A stretch of 64,000 nt of DNA from Pseudonocardia petroleophila (GTDB lineage Bacteria; Actinomycetota; Actinomycetes; Mycobacteriales; Pseudonocardiaceae), in the NCBI RefSeq assembly GCF_014235185.1, contig NZ_CP060131.1, forward strand, positions 6,393,501 to 6,457,500. The letters are read 5' to 3'. The notes below the pieces were generated by a model. It was not told where the DNA came from. It saw only the letters and a program-made list of their open reading frames with translations, and made no database searches. Below are positions 1 through 7,002 of the stretch, piece by piece (position 1 is the stretch's first letter; each line of letters starts with the position of its first letter). A program made the position numbers and the translations under genes.

Positions 1-796
1 AGCTCTCCCGCCGGATCGGGGTGCCGCAGCGGCGGCAGGGCCGGTCGGCCTGGCCGTAGGCGTCGAGCGAGCGGTCGAAGTAGCCCGAGGCCCCGTTGAC
101 GTTGACGTAGAGCGCGTCGAACGAGGTGCCGCCGGCGTCCAGCGCCGCGTCCATCACCTCGGCGGCCGCGGCCAGCACGGTCCGGCCCTGCGCCCGGGTC
201 AGCTTCTCCGTGGGCCGCTCGCCGTGCAGCCGCGCCCGCCACAGCGCCTCGTCGGCGTAGATGTTGCCGATGCCGGAGACCACGGTCTGGTCGAGCAGCG
301 CGCGCTTGAGCCCGGTGCGGCGGCGGCGGATCCCGGCGACGGCGGCGTCGAGGTCGAACGCGGGGTCCATCGGGTCGCGGGCGATGTGCCCGACGGGTTC
401 GGGCAGCCGGTCCGGCCCGACGACGGGGTGCAGCGACAGCCCCCCGAACGTGCGCTGGTCGACGAACCGCAGCTCCGGGCCGCCGTCGGCGAACCGCAGG
501 CGGACGCGCAGGTGCTTCTCGTCGGGCCGGCCGTGGTCGGCGACGAGCATCTGCCCGCTCATGCCCAGGTGGGCGAGCAGCGCCTCGTCGCCGTCGAGGT
601 CGAGCCACAGGTACTTGCCGCGGCGGCGCGCCGCGGTGATCGTGCGGCCGGCGAGGCGGGCGGCGAAGTCCGGGCCGCCCGCGACGTGCCGGCGGACCGC
701 CCGCGGATGGGCGACGTCGACGGCGGCGACGGTGCGGTCCAGCACGTGGTCGGCCAGCCCGCGCCGGACGACCTCGACCTCGGGGAGCTCGGGCAC
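1..796 (-). CDS. mutM: Formamidopyrimidine-DNA glycosylase (Fpg/MutM), partial at window edge
   Basis: Base-excision repair enzyme that removes 8-oxoguanine and formamidopyrimidines and nicks the abasic site. A GTG start gives the N-terminus (M)PELPEVEVVRRGL, with the catalytic proline and the adjacent glutamate right after the initiator. GMSGQ and the H2TH-type segment VSGIGNIYADEALWRARLH follow. The visible end runs into the zinc finger (CRRCGTPIRRE), so only about the last 15-20 residues, including the second Cys pair, lie outside the window. The start sits 8 nt downstream of the rnc stop, so the two genes are probably co-transcribed, as in mycobacteria (rnc-fpg). Confidence 0.95.
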   Translation of the reverse strand, partial: MPELPEVEVVRRGLADHVLDRTVAAVDVAHPRAVRRHVAGGPDFAARLAGRTITAARRRGKYLWLDLDGDEALLAHLGMSGQMLVADHGRPDEKHLRVRLRFADGGPELRFVDQRTFGGLSLHPVVGPDRLPEPVGHIARDPMDPAFDLDAAVAGIRRRRTGLKRALLDQTVVSGIGNIYADEALWRARLHGERPTEKLTRAQGRTVLAAAAEVMDAALDAGGTSFDALYVNVNGASGYFDRSLDAYGQADRPCRRCGTPIRRES

Positions 797-803
797 GCGC
801 GCG

Positions 804-1547
804 TCAGGAGGCGGCGGAGCTGCCGGTGGCGGCCTCGGCCGTCAGCGTGCGCCAGGCCAGCTCGGCGGCCTTCTGCTCCGCCTCCTTCTTCGTGCGCCCG
901 TCGCCGGAGCCGAGGTCGCGACCGGACACCACCGCGGTGGCGGTGAAGACCTTGAGGTGGTCGGGCCCGTCCTCGGTGATGCGGTACTCGGGCACGCCGA
1001 GGTCGGCGGCCGCGGTGAACTCCTGCAGGCTCGTCTTCCAGTCCAGGCCCGCGCCGAGCAGCGGGGCGCCGACGAGCAGCGAGTCGAACAGCCGGTGCAC
1101 GACGTCGCGCGCCGTCTCCAGGCCGTGGTCGAGGTACACCGCGCCGATCAGCGCCTCGGTGGCGTCGGCGAGGATGCTCGACTTCGTGCGCCCGCCCGTC
1201 ATCTCCTCGCCGCGGCCGAGGTAGAGGTAGGCGCCGAGCCCCTCGGGGCCCATCGTCTCGGCCACACCGGCCAGCGCGTGCATGTTGACGACGCTCGCGC
1301 GCAGCTTCGCGAGCTGCCCCTCCGGCAGGTCGGGGTGCTCGAGGTAGAGCCGCTCGGTGACGACGATCGACAGCACCGAGTCGCCCAGGAACTCCAGGCG
1401 CTCGTTGGTGGGCAGCCCGCCGTTCTCGTAGGCGTAGCTGCGGTGGGTCAGCGCGAGGACGAGGAGGTCCTCGCCGAGCCCGACGCCCAGCGCACGGAGC
1501 AGGGGCCCACGGTCCTCCGTGGGCCCCTGCTGGCCGTGTCCTGACAC
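804..1547 (-). CDS. rnc: Ribonuclease III
   Basis: Double-strand-specific endoribonuclease for rRNA and mRNA processing. The protein is 247 aa, a normal length. The RNase III signature NERLEFLGDSVLS lies at residues 48-60, and the second acidic cluster is in ILADATEALIGAVYLDHG. A C-terminal dsRNA-binding domain runs from DWKTSLQEF to KKEAEQKAAELAWRTL. I chose GTG at 1547 because it is needed to supply the first helix before HRSYAYENG and no other in-frame start lies between it and that motif. It is 13 nt downstream of the rpmF stop. The first codons sit inside a perfect 15-bp hairpin (separate entry), which may regulate the gene. Confidence 0.95.
   Translation of the reverse strand: MSGHGQQGPTEDRGPLLRALGVGLGEDLLVLALTHRSYAYENGGLPTNERLEFLGDSVLSIVVTERLYLEHPDLPEGQLAKLRASVVNMHALAGVAETMGPEGLGAYLYLGRGEEMTGGRTKSSILADATEALIGAVYLDHGLETARDVVHRLFDSLLVGAPLLGAGLDWKTSLQEFTAAADLGVPEYRITEDGPDHLKVFTATAVVSGRDLGSGDGRTKKEAEQKAAELAWRTLTAEAATGSSAAS
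1498..1531 (-). promoter_or_regulatory. Perfect 15-bp hairpin at the rpmF-rnc junction, inside the rnc 5' coding region
   Basis: The arms AGCAGGGGCCCACGG and CCGTGGGCCCCTGCT are exact reverse complements separated by the 4-nt loop TCCT. The hairpin begins 30 nt after the rpmF stop codon and covers about codons 6-17 of rnc. It could be an attenuator between the abundant rpmF message and rnc, or a substrate through which RNase III cuts its own mRNA; autoregulation by 5' cleavage is known for E. coli rnc. The structure is seen directly; the function is inferred. Confidence 0.6.
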
Positions 1548-1560
1548 GAGGATCCGGGGA

Positions 1561-1743
1561 TCAGGCCGGGCTGACGACCTGGCGGCCGTCGTACTGCCCG
1601 CACGTCGGGCAGGCGACGTGCGGCGGCTTGACGGCACGGCAGGCGCGGTTCGAGCAGGCGGCGAGCGTGGGGGCAGTGGCCTTCCACTGCGACCGACGCG
1701 AGCGCGTGTTCGACCGCGACATCCGGCGCTTCGGAACGGCCAC
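1561..1743 (-). CDS. rpmF: 50S ribosomal protein L32
   Basis: Small large-subunit ribosomal protein of 60 aa. The start is GTG in (M)AVPKRRMSRSNTRSRR, preceded by an AGGAG Shine-Dalgarno 5-6 nt upstream. The basic N-terminal half and the zinc-binding cysteines (CSNRACR and CPTCG) are typical of the Cys-containing L32 form. It lies directly downstream of the DUF177 gene (40-nt gap) and upstream of rnc. The DUF177 (YceD)-rpmF pairing is widely conserved in bacteria. Confidence 0.96.
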   Translation of the reverse strand: MAVPKRRMSRSNTRSRRSQWKATAPTLAACSNRACRAVKPPHVACPTCGQYDGRQVVSPA

Positions 1744-1783
1744 GATGAATCTCCTAGCAGTGCTCGATTTCCGACTGGGGGTC

Positions 1784-2353
1784 TCAGTCGGCAGGCAGGC
1801 GCTCACGCAGAGCGGCCCAACGAGGGTCAAGTGTCTCATGCCCGTGGTCGGGCGCGAGGTCGGCCCACTTCTCGCCGCACTCGACGCACAGCCCGGCGCA
1901 GTCCGGGCGGCACAGCGGCGACAGCGGCAGGTCCAGTACCAGGGCGTCGCGGACGATCTGCTCGACGTCGACCTGGTCGTCGGCGACGCGCGGGAGCTCG
2001 TCGGCGTCGGTCGTCTCGTCGGTGACGCTGTCGGGGTAGGCGAACAGCTCGGCCAGCTCGACGGTGATCTCGTCGGTCAGCGGGTCGAGGCAGCGCGCGC
2101 ACTCCCCCTCCAGCGACGCGTGCGCCGAACCGGAGACGTAGATGCCCTCGGTGACCGACTCCAGGCGGACGTCGAGGTCGACGGGGCTGCCCTCGGGCAC
2201 GCCGATGGTCTCCAGGCCGAGCCGCTCGGGCTCGCCGGGTGCGGGGACGGTGCGGGTGTAGGACTTCATGGCGCCCGGTCGGCGCCCGAGCTCCCGGGTG
2301 CCGAAGACCCAGGGGCTCACGGGGCCGCGGGACGCGGGACGGTGTGCGCTCAC
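1784..2353 (-). CDS. DUF177 (YceD-family) protein
   Basis: 189-aa protein of the YceD/DUF177 family, linked in other bacteria to 23S rRNA accumulation and nearly always next to rpmF. The N-terminal SPWVFGTRELGRRPGAM matches the mycobacterial relative Rv2926c. This argues for the upstream GTG at 2353 rather than the internal ATG at 2269. The middle carries CARCLDPL and the C-terminal part has CRPDCAGLCVECG, four-plus cysteines that probably bind zinc. A TACCCT hexamer ends 7 nt before the GTG, so the message is probably leaderless. Confidence 0.88.
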   Translation of the reverse strand: MSAHRPASRGPVSPWVFGTRELGRRPGAMKSYTRTVPAPGEPERLGLETIGVPEGSPVDLDVRLESVTEGIYVSGSAHASLEGECARCLDPLTDEITVELAELFAYPDSVTDETTDADELPRVADDQVDVEQIVRDALVLDLPLSPLCRPDCAGLCVECGEKWADLAPDHGHETLDPRWAALRERLPAD

Positions 2354-2360
2354 CGCACCC

Positions 2361-2366
2361 AGGGTA
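2361..2366 (-). promoter_or_regulatory. Candidate -10 (TACCCT) of a leaderless transcript for DUF177-rpmF-rnc
   Basis: TACCCT on the minus strand ends 7 nt before the GTG at 2353. This is the spacing expected when transcription starts at the first base of the start codon. It supports the chosen start. Confidence 0.5.
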
Positions 2367-2403
2367 GGCCCCCGCGCGACCGGGTACCGACCGGCGGCGC
2401 CCG

Positions 2404-3510
2404 TCAGTGCGGCGAGCCCTGCGCGGGCGGGCCCGGCGGGAGTGGACCGGGCGGCGGGGGCGGGCCGTCCGCCACCGACCGGTCGAAGCGGTCGGCGACC
2501 AGCGCGGCGAGCCCGAGGAACGCGTCGCGGGTACGGGGCCGCAGCCGCCCCAGCTCGACGCGGCCCCCGGTGGCCAGGTGCGGGTCGTGCGGGATCTCGA
2601 CGACGGCGCGGCAGCGGGCGGCGAAGTGCTCCCGGATGCGCCCGGCGTCGACCTCGTCGCTGGTGCGGTCGCACGACAGCACCACCACGGCGGTGCGGGC
2701 GAGGTCGGGGTGGCCGTGGGCGAGCAGCCAGTCGAGGGTCTTGCTGGCCCGGCTGGCCCCGTCCACGGTGGGTGCGCCGACGATGATCACGCTGTCGGCC
2801 AGCGTCAGCGTGCCCTCCATCGCCGAGTGCACGAGCCCGGTGCCCGAGTCGGTGATGACGATGTTGAAGTACCGCGACAGCGCCGCGCTGATCTGCTCGT
2901 ACTCGGTGCGGCTGAACGCGTCGCTCGACGCCGGGTCCTGTTCGGACGCCAGCACCTGCAGCCGTCCGGCGAGGCTGGTGTAGCGGGTGATGTCGGCCCA
3001 GGAGTGGATGCGGTCGATGTCGCGCAGCAGCTCCCGGACGGTCACCGAGGACTCGCCGGTGAGCCGGTCGGCGAGCGTCCCGGCGTCGGGGTTGGCGTCG
3101 AGGACGACGACCCGGTCGCCGCGGTGCTCGGCCAGCGCCAGCCCGAGGCACGTGGCCACGGTGGTCTTGCCGACGCCGCCCTTGATCGAGGTGACGGCGA
3201 TGCGGTGCGTGGTCGACAGGGGCCGCCGCAGCCGGTGCACCAGCACCCGGCGGGTGCGCTCCAGCTCGCTCGGGCCCGGGTTGACCAGCCCGCCGCTGAG
3301 CCGGTGCACCACGGAGCGCCAGCCCTCCCGGGGCACGTCGGCGCGGCGGCGCACGATCATGTCGTCGGTGAGCTCACCGGCGGTGTGCCCGCCGTCCCCG
3401 AACCGCGTCTCCACCGCATCCCCCGCACCCGGCCCGCCCGGTGCGCGCTGCAGGCGATGCCCGTAGCGCTCCCACCAGCCCGCGGGGTCCGGTTCGACCC
3501 GTCGCGCCAT
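2404..3510 (-). CDS. MinD/ParA-family ATPase
   Basis: 368-aa P-loop ATPase. The first 100 residues are a poorly conserved basic region rich in Trp, Arg and Gly. The deviant Walker A motif SIKGGVGKTT lies at about residues 108-117, the A' aspartate region is VVVLDANPDAGTLADRL, and the Walker B-like segment is NIVITDSGTGLVHSAM. The C-terminus is a Pro/Gly-rich tail. Proteins of this architecture occur near type VII secretion and septum genes in actinobacteria. Here it lies between DUF177 and sepIVA, so a role in polar or septal positioning is plausible but inferred. ATG at 3510 has a TACTCT hexamer 7 nt upstream. Confidence 0.85.
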   Translation of the reverse strand: MARRVEPDPAGWWERYGHRLQRAPGGPGAGDAVETRFGDGGHTAGELTDDMIVRRRADVPREGWRSVVHRLSGGLVNPGPSELERTRRVLVHRLRRPLSTTHRIAVTSIKGGVGKTTVATCLGLALAEHRGDRVVVLDANPDAGTLADRLTGESSVTVRELLRDIDRIHSWADITRYTSLAGRLQVLASEQDPASSDAFSRTEYEQISAALSRYFNIVITDSGTGLVHSAMEGTLTLADSVIIVGAPTVDGASRASKTLDWLLAHGHPDLARTAVVVLSCDRTSDEVDAGRIREHFAARCRAVVEIPHDPHLATGGRVELGRLRPRTRDAFLGLAALVADRFDRSVADGPPPPPGPLPPGPPAQGSPH

Positions 3511-3517
3511 GGCACGC

Positions 3518-3523
3518 AGAGTA
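3518..3523 (-). promoter_or_regulatory. Candidate -10 (TACTCT), leaderless ParA-like gene
   Basis: TACTCT on the minus strand lies 7 nt before the ATG at 3510. No Shine-Dalgarno is visible in between, consistent with a leaderless message. Confidence 0.5.
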
Positions 3524-3557
3524 GCGTGATCAACCCGGTGCGTGGCCGGGTTCGGGA

Positions 3558-4301
3558 TCAGTCGATCAGGTCCATCCCGGTGCCGGTGCGGCCGTAGCCG
3601 GGGGCGGGCTGGCCCGGGGCGCCCTTGCCGCGCCAGAGCTGGCTGCGGCCCTGCCCGACGGTGCGCAGCGCCTTGCCCAGCGTGTCCTCGAACTCGGCGA
3701 GCTTCGCGTCGACGTAGGCGTCGCACTCCCGGCGCAGCCGCTCGGACTCGGCCTCCGCCGCGTCGACGACCCGCGCCCCCTCGGCGTGCGCGGTGCGCAC
3801 CACCTCGGTCTGCGACACCAGCCGCGCCTGCTCGGCGAGCCCGTCGGTGGCGTACCGGTCGTAGGCGGCGCGCCCGGCCGCGTCGAGCCGCTCGGCCTCG
3901 GCGCGGGCCCGGTCGGTCAGCTCGGTGTACTGCCGGCGCCCCTCCCCCACCGCGCGCTCGGCCTCGTGGCGGGCCTGCGCAAGGGTCTGCTCCGCCTCGG
4001 CGCGCGCCTCCTCGACCAGCCGCGTCGCCTCGGCGTGGGCGTCGGCGAGCATCTGCTCGGCGTCGGACTGGGCACCCGATCGGGCCGCCTCGGCCTCCCG
4101 CTCGGCCTCGCCGACGATGTCGTCGCGGCGGTCGAGCACGTCCTGGGCGTCGTCGAGCTCGCCGGGGAGCGCCTCCCGCACGTCGTCGAGCAGTTCGAGG
4201 ACGTCGCCGCGGGGGACCACGCAGTTCGAGGTCATCGGGACGCCCCGCGCCTCCTCGACGACGGTCACCAACGCGTCGAGTGATTCGAAGACCCGGTACA
4301 C
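3558..4301 (-). CDS. sepIVA: SepIVA-like DivIVA-domain septation protein
   Basis: 247-aa coiled-coil protein. The N-terminus (M)YRVFESLDALVTVVEEARGVPMTSNCVVPRGDVLELLDDVREALPGELDDAQDVLD closely resembles mycobacterial Rv2927c (SepIVA), a DivIVA-domain factor needed for septation and control of peptidoglycan synthesis. From residue 60 to about 215 there is a long Ala/Glu/Arg heptad-rich coiled coil. The C-terminal tail is Gly/Pro-rich. GTG at 4301 is preferred because it reproduces the family N-terminus and has GGGAGGA about 9 nt upstream. It is encoded just upstream of the ParA-like ATPase gene. Confidence 0.88.
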   Translation of the reverse strand: MYRVFESLDALVTVVEEARGVPMTSNCVVPRGDVLELLDDVREALPGELDDAQDVLDRRDDIVGEAEREAEAARSGAQSDAEQMLADAHAEATRLVEEARAEAEQTLAQARHEAERAVGEGRRQYTELTDRARAEAERLDAAGRAAYDRYATDGLAEQARLVSQTEVVRTAHAEGARVVDAAEAESERLRRECDAYVDAKLAEFEDTLGKALRTVGQGRSQLWRGKGAPGQPAPGYGRTGTGMDLID

Positions 4302-4377
4302 GCGGGCATCCTCCCACCGGGACACCGCCGGACGGCGTATTGGGCCCGGCCCCGCGTGTCAAGTTCCGATCGGGTGA

Positions 4378-4860
4378 TCAGGCCCGTTCCGCGATGCGCT
4401 CCAGCAACCGCTGGTGTACCGCCCCGGGCAGCAGGTGGGCGACGTCGCCGCCGAAGGTGGCGACCTCCTTCACCAGCGAGCTCGCGATGAAGCTGAACTC
4501 GGGGCTGGTGGGCATGAACAGCGTGTCGACGCCGGAGAGGCGGTGGTTCATCTGCGCCATCTGCAGCTCGTAGTCGAAGTCGGACACGGCACGGATGCCC
4601 TTGACGATCGCGCGGATGTCCTGGGCCAGGCAGTAGTCGACGAGCAGGCCGTGGAAGGAGTCGACGCGGACGTTGGGCCACTGCTGCGCCTGCTCGGTGA
4701 GCATCTCGATCCGCTCCTCGAGCGTGAACATGCCCTTCTTGGACTTGTTCACCAGCACCGCGACGACCACCTCGTCGAACAGCGGGGCGGTGCGCCCGAT
4801 GATGTCGAGGTGACCGTTGGTGACGGGATCGAACGAACCGGGGCAGACCGCGCGCCTCAT
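4378..4860 (-). CDS. coaD: Phosphopantetheine adenylyltransferase
   Basis: Penultimate enzyme of coenzyme A synthesis: 4'-phosphopantetheine plus ATP gives dephospho-CoA. At 160 aa it is full length. The nucleotidyltransferase motif GSFDPVTNGHLDI is at the N-terminus. The NKSKKGMFTLEERIEML and KGIRAVSDFDYELQMAQMNHRL segments and the EFSFIASSLVKEVATFGGDV C-terminus are diagnostic. The ATG at 4860 has TAGGGT 7 nt upstream, suggesting a leaderless transcript. In mycobacteria coaD neighbours rsmD; here two plus-strand genes are inserted between them. Confidence 0.97.
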   Translation of the reverse strand: MRRAVCPGSFDPVTNGHLDIIGRTAPLFDEVVVAVLVNKSKKGMFTLEERIEMLTEQAQQWPNVRVDSFHGLLVDYCLAQDIRAIVKGIRAVSDFDYELQMAQMNHRLSGVDTLFMPTSPEFSFIASSLVKEVATFGGDVAHLLPGAVHQRLLERIAERA

Positions 4861-4867
4861 GCCCGGG

Positions 4868-4873
4868 ACCCTA
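4868..4873 (-). promoter_or_regulatory. Candidate -10 (TAGGGT), leaderless coaD
   Basis: TAGGGT on the minus strand, 7 nt before the coaD ATG. It lies back to back with the promoter of the divergent dienelactone hydrolase gene. Confidence 0.5.
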
Positions 4874-4902
4874 CCCGCCGGGCACGACCCGGCCGTGCGG
4901 AG

Positions 4903-4908
4903 TAGAAA
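4903..4908 (+). promoter_or_regulatory. Candidate -10 (TAGAAA), leaderless dienelactone hydrolase gene
   Basis: TAGAAA ends 7 nt before GTG 4916. No Shine-Dalgarno is present, supporting this GTG as the start of a leaderless message. Confidence 0.45.
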
Positions 4909-4915
4909 TCGACGC

Positions 4916-5671
4916 GTGCCCGTACTCGATCACGTCGTGACGACCGCCGACGGCGACTGCCCCGTGACCCTGCACCTGCCCGACGAGGGCTCCGGTCCGT
5001 GGCCTGCGGTGATCCTCTACCCCGACGCGGGCGGCACCCGCGAGACGATGCGCGCGATGGCCGACCGCCTCGCCGCCACCGGTGACGGCTACGCCGTGCT
5101 GCTCCCCGACGTCTACTACCGCACGCCCGGCTGGGCGCCGTTCGACCTGGCCACCGTCTTCACCGAGGACGAGGAGCGCGGGCGCCTGATGGGCATGGTC
5201 AAGAGCGTGACCGCGGCGCACTACCGCACCGACGTCGACGCGTACCTCGACTTCCTCTCCGCCGCGTCGGAGGTCTCCGGCGACGCCGTCGGGACCACGG
5301 GGTACTGCATGGGCGGGCGGGCCTCGCTGATCGTCGCCCCGCACCGGCCGGACCGGATCGCCGCCACGGCGTCGTTCCACGGCGGCGGGCTGGCGTCGGC
5401 CGAGGACCCGGACAGCCCGCACCTGAGGGCGGGCGAGATCCGCTCCACCGTCTACGTCGCGGGCGCCACCGACGACGGCTCCTTCGACGACGCCGCGCGC
5501 GACCGGCTGGAGCAGGCCCTCTCCGCGGCGGGCGTGACCCACACGATCGAGACCTACCCCGCCGCCCACGGCTTCGCGGTGCCCGACAACCCCACCTTCG
5601 ACGAGGACGCGGCCGCGCGGCACTGGGCGGCGCTGGAGACCCTCTACGCGGAGGCCCTCCCCCGCGCGTGA
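4916..5671 (+). CDS. Dienelactone hydrolase family protein
   Basis: 251-aa alpha/beta hydrolase. The nucleophile is Cys131 in GYCMGGR, as in dienelactone hydrolases, which use Cys rather than Ser. Asp of the ATDDGSFDDAAR segment and His of AAHGFAVPD would complete the triad. The oxyanion region VILYPDAGGTRETMR is present. Family members open lactones or act on small esters; the substrate here is unknown. The gene overlaps the downstream transporter by 4 nt (GTGA), so the two are translationally coupled. There is no signal peptide, so it is cytoplasmic. Confidence 0.88.
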   Translation: MPVLDHVVTTADGDCPVTLHLPDEGSGPWPAVILYPDAGGTRETMRAMADRLAATGDGYAVLLPDVYYRTPGWAPFDLATVFTEDEERGRLMGMVKSVTAAHYRTDVDAYLDFLSAASEVSGDAVGTTGYCMGGRASLIVAPHRPDRIAATASFHGGGLASAEDPDSPHLRAGEIRSTVYVAGATDDGSFDDAARDRLEQALSAAGVTHTIETYPAAHGFAVPDNPTFDEDAAARHWAALETLYAEALPRA

Positions 5672-6411
5672 CCGTCCTGCTCCTGGTCGTCGCCGGGTTC
5701 GCCGCGGGGCTGTCCGGGTCGATCGCCGGGCTGGCGTCGCTGTTCTCCTACCCGGCGCAGCTCGCGGTCGGGCTGCCCGCCGTCACGGCGAACGTCACCA
5801 ACACCGTGGCGCTCGCGTTCTCCACCGTCGGGCAGGTCGCCGGGTCGCGCCCGGAGCTGACCGGGCAGTGGCCGGTGCTGCGCCGCCTCGCCCCGATCAC
5901 GCTGGTCGGCGGCGCCACCGGGGCCGCGCTGGTGCTGGTGACGCCGCCGGAGACGTTCGAGCGGATCGTGCCGTTCCTCGTCGGCGGGGCGGCGGTCGTC
6001 CTGCTGTTCCAGCCCCGGATCCGGGCGGCCGCCGAGCGCCGCGGGGCGCCCGAGGCCGGGCCGTCCGTGCTCGTCGGGATGTTCCTGGTCGCCGTCTACG
6101 GCGGGTACTTCGGGGCCGCGGCGGGCGTGCTCATGCTCGCGCTGGTCCTCATCGGGCTGCCGGTGTCGCTCGCCCGCGGCAACGCGCTCAAGGCCGTGCT
6201 GCTGGGGATGGCGAACGCCGTGGCCGCGGTCGGGTTCGTGGTGCTCGGCGTCGTCGCGTGGTGGGCGGTGCCGCCGCTGGCGATCGGGGTGGCGCTGGGC
6301 GGCTGGTGCGGTCCGCAGATCGTGCGCCGGCTGCCCGCGGGGCCGCTGCGCGTCGGCATCGCGCTCGCCGGGCTCGGGCTCGCCGTCGGGCTGGCCGCGC
6401 AGGCCTACTGA
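5668..6411 (+). CDS. Sulfite exporter TauE/SafE family membrane protein
   Basis: 247-aa integral membrane protein with about eight hydrophobic segments in two halves. The N-terminal half starts LLLVVAGFAAGLSGSIAGLASLFSYPAQL, and the repeat half contains VAVYGGYFGAAAGVLMLALVLIGLP, the GxxGGxxG-type motifs of the TauE/SafE (DUF81) family. Family members export sulfite, sulfoacetate or other organic anions; the substrate is not evident. GTG 5668 overlaps the hydrolase stop. The 3' end overlaps the convergent rsmD gene by 7 nt. Confidence 0.85.
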   Translation: MTVLLLVVAGFAAGLSGSIAGLASLFSYPAQLAVGLPAVTANVTNTVALAFSTVGQVAGSRPELTGQWPVLRRLAPITLVGGATGAALVLVTPPETFERIVPFLVGGAAVVLLFQPRIRAAAERRGAPEAGPSVLVGMFLVAVYGGYFGAAAGVLMLALVLIGLPVSLARGNALKAVLLGMANAVAAVGFVVLGVVAWWAVPPLAIGVALGGWCGPQIVRRLPAGPLRVGIALAGLGLAVGLAAQAY

Positions 6412-6986
6412 GCCTCCCCGGCCCGGGGTTCACCGGTGAACAGCACGGTCTCGCCGTAACGCCGCCGGCGGACCGCGACGAGCGGGTCGGGCCAGGCGAA
6501 CGACCCGCCGTCGCGTCCCCGCCCGGCCCGGCGCTCCACGACGACGAGGGCGTCGGCCGCGAGCCACCCGTGCCCCGCGGCCGCGGACAGCCAGCGGGCG
6601 ACCTCGTCGTCGGGGACGTCGTAGGGCGGGTCGACGAGCACCACGTCGTACGCCCGCGGGGCCGCGGCGCCCAGCACGGTGCCCGCCGGCGCCACCCGCA
6701 CCTCCGCGCCGGGCAGCCCGAGCTCGGTGACGTTGCGCCGCAGCACGGCCGCCGCCCGCCGGTCGGACTCCACGAGCAGCGCGTGCGCCGCCCCCCGCGA
6801 CAGCGCCTCCAGCCCGAGCGCCCCCGATCCCGCGCACAGGTCGAGCACCGCGGTGCCGTCGAGGCCGGGGTCGTGCTCCAGCGCGCTGAACAGGGCCTCG
6901 CGGACGCGGTCGGACGTGGGCCGGGTGCCCGACGGGGGGACGGCGAGCCGCCGCCCGCCCGCCGTGCCGGCGATGACCCGGGTCAT
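6405..6986 (-). CDS. rsmD: 16S rRNA (guanine(966)-N(2))-methyltransferase
   Basis: 193-aa class I SAM-dependent methyltransferase. It starts MTRVIAGTAGGRRLAVPP, followed by the RPTSDRVREALFSALEH segment. The SAM-binding motif is VLDLCAGSGALGLEALSRGA and the catalytic motif is VLVDPPYDVP (DPPY, N-methylation of guanine). The conserved order coaD-rsmD-pyc supports the call. It starts 16 nt after the pyc stop, so it is likely in the pyc transcript. Confidence 0.95.
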   Translation of the reverse strand: MTRVIAGTAGGRRLAVPPSGTRPTSDRVREALFSALEHDPGLDGTAVLDLCAGSGALGLEALSRGAAHALLVESDRRAAAVLRRNVTELGLPGAEVRVAPAGTVLGAAAPRAYDVVLVDPPYDVPDDEVARWLSAAAGHGWLAADALVVVERRAGRGRDGGSFAWPDPLVAVRRRRYGETVLFTGEPRAGEAQ

Positions 6987-7002
6987 GCGGCGCCGCCGCC
7001 CG

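Noticed and set aside
2268..2270. Internal ATG as start of the DUF177 protein
   Set aside because: The upstream residues SPWVFGTRELGRRPG are conserved in mycobacterial homologues, and GTG 2353 has a well-placed -10 box.
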